Below, piece by piece: positions 61,501 through 64,000 of a stretch of 64,000 bases of DNA (within the stretch, counting starts at the first letter, position 1; each line of letters opens with the position of its first letter). The position numbers and the translations under genes are program-made. The notes under the pieces were generated by a model. The model was not told where the DNA came from and searched no databases. It saw only the letters and a list, made by a program, of their open reading frames with translations. Source of the stretch: Vibrio quintilis (GTDB lineage Bacteria; Pseudomonadota; Gammaproteobacteria; Enterobacterales; Vibrionaceae); NCBI RefSeq assembly GCF_024529975.1, contig NZ_AP024897.1, positions 3,968,001 through 4,032,000 on the forward strand. Reading direction: 5' to 3'.

Positions 61501-61782
61501 AATAAGATGACCTATAATTTCAGAATATATTATTGATGAATCACATACTTATATTTAAAGGCATCAGAGTCCCGGTATATTATCCGGTAATTTAATGATA
61601 GTGTGATTCAAATATGCTGTGCCAGATTATCAGGCACGATAATAACAATATCACCATCAGAAAGAGAAAATAATTATCAAAAATACACGAAGAGAATATG
61701 TAGCCGGACAAGCTTGTGCTTCACGTTTCTTCCACAAATAAATATACGGAAGAGAAATTCTATTTATCATTCTGTCAGGTAA

Positions 61783-61802
61783 GCGGAGCCTTCAGGCTCC
61801 GC
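61783..61802 (-). terminator. probable terminator of the beta-helix gene
   Basis: GCGGAGCC-TTCA-GGCTCCGC is a GC-rich 8-bp hairpin 27 bp after the stop codon. The T-tract on the minus strand is weak (TTACC). The rest of 61501-61828 shows no gene. Confidence 0.55.
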
Positions 61803-61828
61803 ATTCATTAATATACAATAAATTAATT

Positions 61829-62665
61829 TTATTTGGCTATGCTTCCGCCACAATCGGCTTTAATGGAATTACCGCTGCCACCACGAATCCGGCAATTCGG
61901 ATTTCCTCTGGATTTACCATCTAAAACTTTCGTCTTTTTAGCATCCTGAATATAAATACCTTCTTTGGTAGAACCAGAAATATCAACATATTTCACTGTC
62001 GCATTACTACTGCCACTGACACTAAAGAAACCCCGGCCGGAGTTACGTGACTTCACTTTGTTGACTGTCACTTTACCGTTATTATTCGCAAATCGCAGAG
62101 TCGCATAGCCGCCGCCCTGAGCATTTTTATTCCCGGTCACAGTACCAATTTTACCGTTTTTACTTCGGTTGACTAACACGCCACAGCCTTTGGTACTACT
62201 GGCATTGACTTTACTGATCGAATAGCCATTCACATCCCACAGTTCCAGAGCATGACCGCCGACATTACTGGCTTTAATCGTGCCAATGGTGACATTTTTA
62301 CTGGCATAGCCTTTATCAAATCTTATTCCACCAGTACTTTTTGACATATTCTTCATCGTGAAGTTGGAGATATTCAAACCATCACAGGAACGAATAAACA
62401 AGGCGTAACGGGGATTATTCGTCACAGTAATGTTTTTAATCGTCACTTTGGCCTGTTTATTACAGCTAAACAACGGCTTTCCGGTTCCTACTCCGCTCCC
62501 ATCGATTGTCCTGCCCTTAAAGTCATAGGTACCGGTTTTCAGTTTCACCGTGTCTTTGGGTTTTGAAGATATTTTACTGGTATCCGCAGCGATTGCAGCA
62601 ACTGAAAACAGCGAACATGCCAGAACAACTGTTGTTAGTGATAAATTTAACTTTGTTTTTTTCAT
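61829..62665 (-). CDS. exported right-handed beta-helix protein
   Basis: A 278-aa protein with a signal peptide (MKKTKLNLSLTTVVLACSLFSVAAIAA) and regular turns of a parallel beta-helix: VTIKNITVTNNPRYALFIRSC, LNISNFTMKNMSKSTGGIRF, VTIGTIKASNVGGHALELW, YSISKVNASSTKGCGVLV, ATVKYVDISGSTKEGIYIQD. The fold is that of pectate-lyase-like proteins and adhesins. No catalytic Arg/Asp set of a lyase is evident. Four Cys residues suggest disulphides. Secreted or periplasmic; function unknown. Confidence 0.8.
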   Translation of the reverse strand: MKKTKLNLSLTTVVLACSLFSVAAIAADTSKISSKPKDTVKLKTGTYDFKGRTIDGSGVGTGKPLFSCNKQAKVTIKNITVTNNPRYALFIRSCDGLNISNFTMKNMSKSTGGIRFDKGYASKNVTIGTIKASNVGGHALELWDVNGYSISKVNASSTKGCGVLVNRSKNGKIGTVTGNKNAQGGGYATLRFANNNGKVTVNKVKSRNSGRGFFSVSGSSNATVKYVDISGSTKEGIYIQDAKKTKVLDGKSRGNPNCRIRGGSGNSIKADCGGSIAK

Positions 62666-62997
62666 AATATTTCCAATTTTTACTTATATCATTTATTCGT
62701 AAAACCGGATATATGGCGAAAGAGAACCACATATATCATCATTTATACGGTAAATGATTTATTAAAATAAATTATTCCTACTATTTATGAGTGTTTAAAA
62801 AACACTCAACTCAAGTTAATTCATCACTGTATATTTTTCAATCATCTGATAGCATAGTATTCATGAAAGTAATAAATGCTTATCAATAATATCCTCCATT
62901 AGAAACAGAATTAACATTACTTTCCGTGATGAAACAGAGTCACCAGAATTAGATTCAGAAGGGAAATATTGGTTTTTATAATTAAGGGTTTCGTATC
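62666..62997. other. 332-bp AT-rich gap between divergent genes
   Basis: No gene seen. A hairpin GAGTGTTT-AAA-AAACACTC lies at 62789-62807. Promoters of the two divergent genes must lie here but are not distinct enough to place. Confidence 0.5.
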
Positions 62998-63942
62998 ATG
63001 AAGAACATTTTGTTTTATTTATTTGGTATAGCATCTGGTTATTTTATTTCAGATATTTATCAATCACTCAATTCACATTTTTATCACACAGTATTGCACG
63101 ACGGCTACTCAGAACAACGTCAAATAAACAGAACAGAACCGCAACCCTGTATTACGACAAACTTTTCATCGGAAACAATTCATCATGAAATTCAGGTAGA
63201 TTCTGTCGGAAGTAACAACACTTTCTCCCATTTTTCCCTTGCAAATCAATTGCTGGACCAGCTGGAAAACAGTTCAGAGATTGATTTTTCATCGAATGAA
63301 TTTCAGGATTTATCTTTTCTGGTCAAAAAAGATGCAGCGCTGGCCACCCGGCTTACAGAAATCATCAGGGCCAGCCAGTCGTATGATGAAAAATGGAACC
63401 TTCTGAATATTCTGGCAAATAGTCATAGTCAGGAAACAATGCTTTTGGCGAGAGAAATGCTCACAGATCAAAATGATATTCAGACACAAAAGCTGGGGTT
63501 TGAATTCGTGGAAATGATGGACCTTCATCAGTTACCGGACACACTCAATCAGGCGCTGATTGATGTCACATACAATCAACCGGATACCGAGATACTTGAA
63601 CAGGCGATTGCGCTACTCAGCCATCAAACAGATACGCATTTAAAAGCGGAAGTACAGGAGCGCTTTCAAGCTCTGATGCCAGACAGTAACCACCAGATTA
63701 AAGCAGCTGTCATTGACGGACTTGCCGAGATCGACGAACCAGATGAGATTCAGGAAACAGCACGCAGCTATTTGTCTGATTCAGATGAATTGATCAGAAA
63801 TGCTGCTATCAGTTCGCTGTTTAAACTACCTCCCGGATCGATTGATTCTGATCTGGTGGCAGCCTTGCAACAGCTAAAAGATGATTCAACCACGACGGGC
63901 AGCACACGCCGCCTGGCTGCGGCGGTGCTGGATGTATTGTGA
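62998..63942 (+). CDS. membrane-anchored HEAT-repeat protein
   Basis: A 314-aa protein: N-terminal membrane helix (ILFYLFGIASGYFISDIY), a polar linker (25-85), then helical repeats of HEAT/PBS-lyase type (MLLAREMLTDQNDIQTQKLGFEFVEMM, TEILEQAIALLSHQTDTHLKAEVQERFQAL, HQIKAAVIDGLAEIDEPDEIQETARSYLSDSDELIRNAAISSLFKL). These form protein-binding scaffolds. The body would face the periplasm. No neighbour suggests a partner. Confidence 0.78.
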   Translation: MKNILFYLFGIASGYFISDIYQSLNSHFYHTVLHDGYSEQRQINRTEPQPCITTNFSSETIHHEIQVDSVGSNNTFSHFSLANQLLDQLENSSEIDFSSNEFQDLSFLVKKDAALATRLTEIIRASQSYDEKWNLLNILANSHSQETMLLAREMLTDQNDIQTQKLGFEFVEMMDLHQLPDTLNQALIDVTYNQPDTEILEQAIALLSHQTDTHLKAEVQERFQALMPDSNHQIKAAVIDGLAEIDEPDEIQETARSYLSDSDELIRNAAISSLFKLPPGSIDSDLVAALQQLKDDSTTTGSTRRLAAAVLDVL

Positions 63943-63951
63943 ACAGTAGTT

Positions 63952-64000
63952 ATGCCATTTTATGACGAATTTTTTTTAGGGCGGTGCCAATCTGAATTGT
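63952..64000 (+). CDS. possible start of a next gene (cut by window end)
   Basis: ATG at 63952 opens MPFYDEFFLGRCQSEL, which stays open to the edge. No good ribosome site; too short to judge. Confidence 0.2.
   Translation, partial: MPFYDEFFLGRCQSEL

Overview
The window reads as chromosomal DNA of a marine gammaproteobacterium, most likely a Vibrio or close relative. Support comes from an Hcp that I recognise as very close to that of V. cholerae, a type VI secretion (T6SS) auxiliary cluster ordered like V. cholerae hcp-2/vgrG-2/vasW/vasX/tsiV2, a CsrB-type RNA with an upstream GacA/VarA-type box, several chemoreceptors, and a family of roughly 40-bp palindromes scattered between genes. Species-level assignment is not possible from sequence reading alone. 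No database search was run; all family names are from recognition of motifs and gene order.

Layout. 1-700: the end of a LysE-type exporter and a CsrB sRNA. 712-2079: a secreted GH5 glycanase with CBM2. 2.6-7 kb: two exported proteins of unknown role, periplasmic chorismate mutase, NUDIX, VOC, WYL regulator, CHAD protein. 7.2-10.2 kb: a periplasmic binding protein coupled to a chemoreceptor. 10.2-22.7 kb: an RNA-repair island. Its first half is an RtcR-type operon: divergent rtcR, a sigma-54 promoter, a 440-nt structured leader holding a tRNA-like element, a slipin with repeated N-terminal modules, a stand-alone relative of that module, RtcB and a nucleotidyltransferase. Its second half is rtcB2-prfH-RNA ligase-HD/polynucleotide kinase, with its own sigma-70-like promoter and a short leader ORF. 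A LysR gene and an isochorismatase-family gene sit between the halves. 22.8-28.8 kb: another binding protein, an orphan gp25-like gene, a dCache chemoreceptor and a PLP decarboxylase.

28.9-39.6 kb: T6SS auxiliary cluster (hcp, vgrG, a DUF3289-type protein with tandem DUF943-type candidate immunity genes, a DUF4123 adaptor, a large VasX-like membrane toxin and its probable immunity protein). It has a sigma-54 promoter and an array of upstream palindromes. 39.8-43.9 kb: metY and a MarR-controlled UbiD-type aromatic acid decarboxylase cluster. 44-47.4 kb: DUF2076 protein, aldo/keto reductase, Crp-family regulator, IS200-like element. 47.5-49.5 kb: ABC-F ATPase with a leader ORF. 49.6-55 kb: DeoR-ribokinase fusion, aldolase-family enzyme and a TctCBA transporter. 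55-57.4 kb: PAAR protein, Ntox44-type toxin and likely immunity protein. 57.7-64 kb: VUT-family transporter with its regulator, a chemoreceptor, a beta-helix protein and a HEAT-repeat protein.

The strongest lead is the RNA-repair island. The RtcR/sigma-54 operon carries a tRNA-like RNA in its own 5' leader, with the 3' half of the tRNA fold present twice, ahead of genes for RNA ligation. The second lead is the T6SS promoter region with three regularly spaced 12-bp palindromes upstream of a good sigma-54 site.
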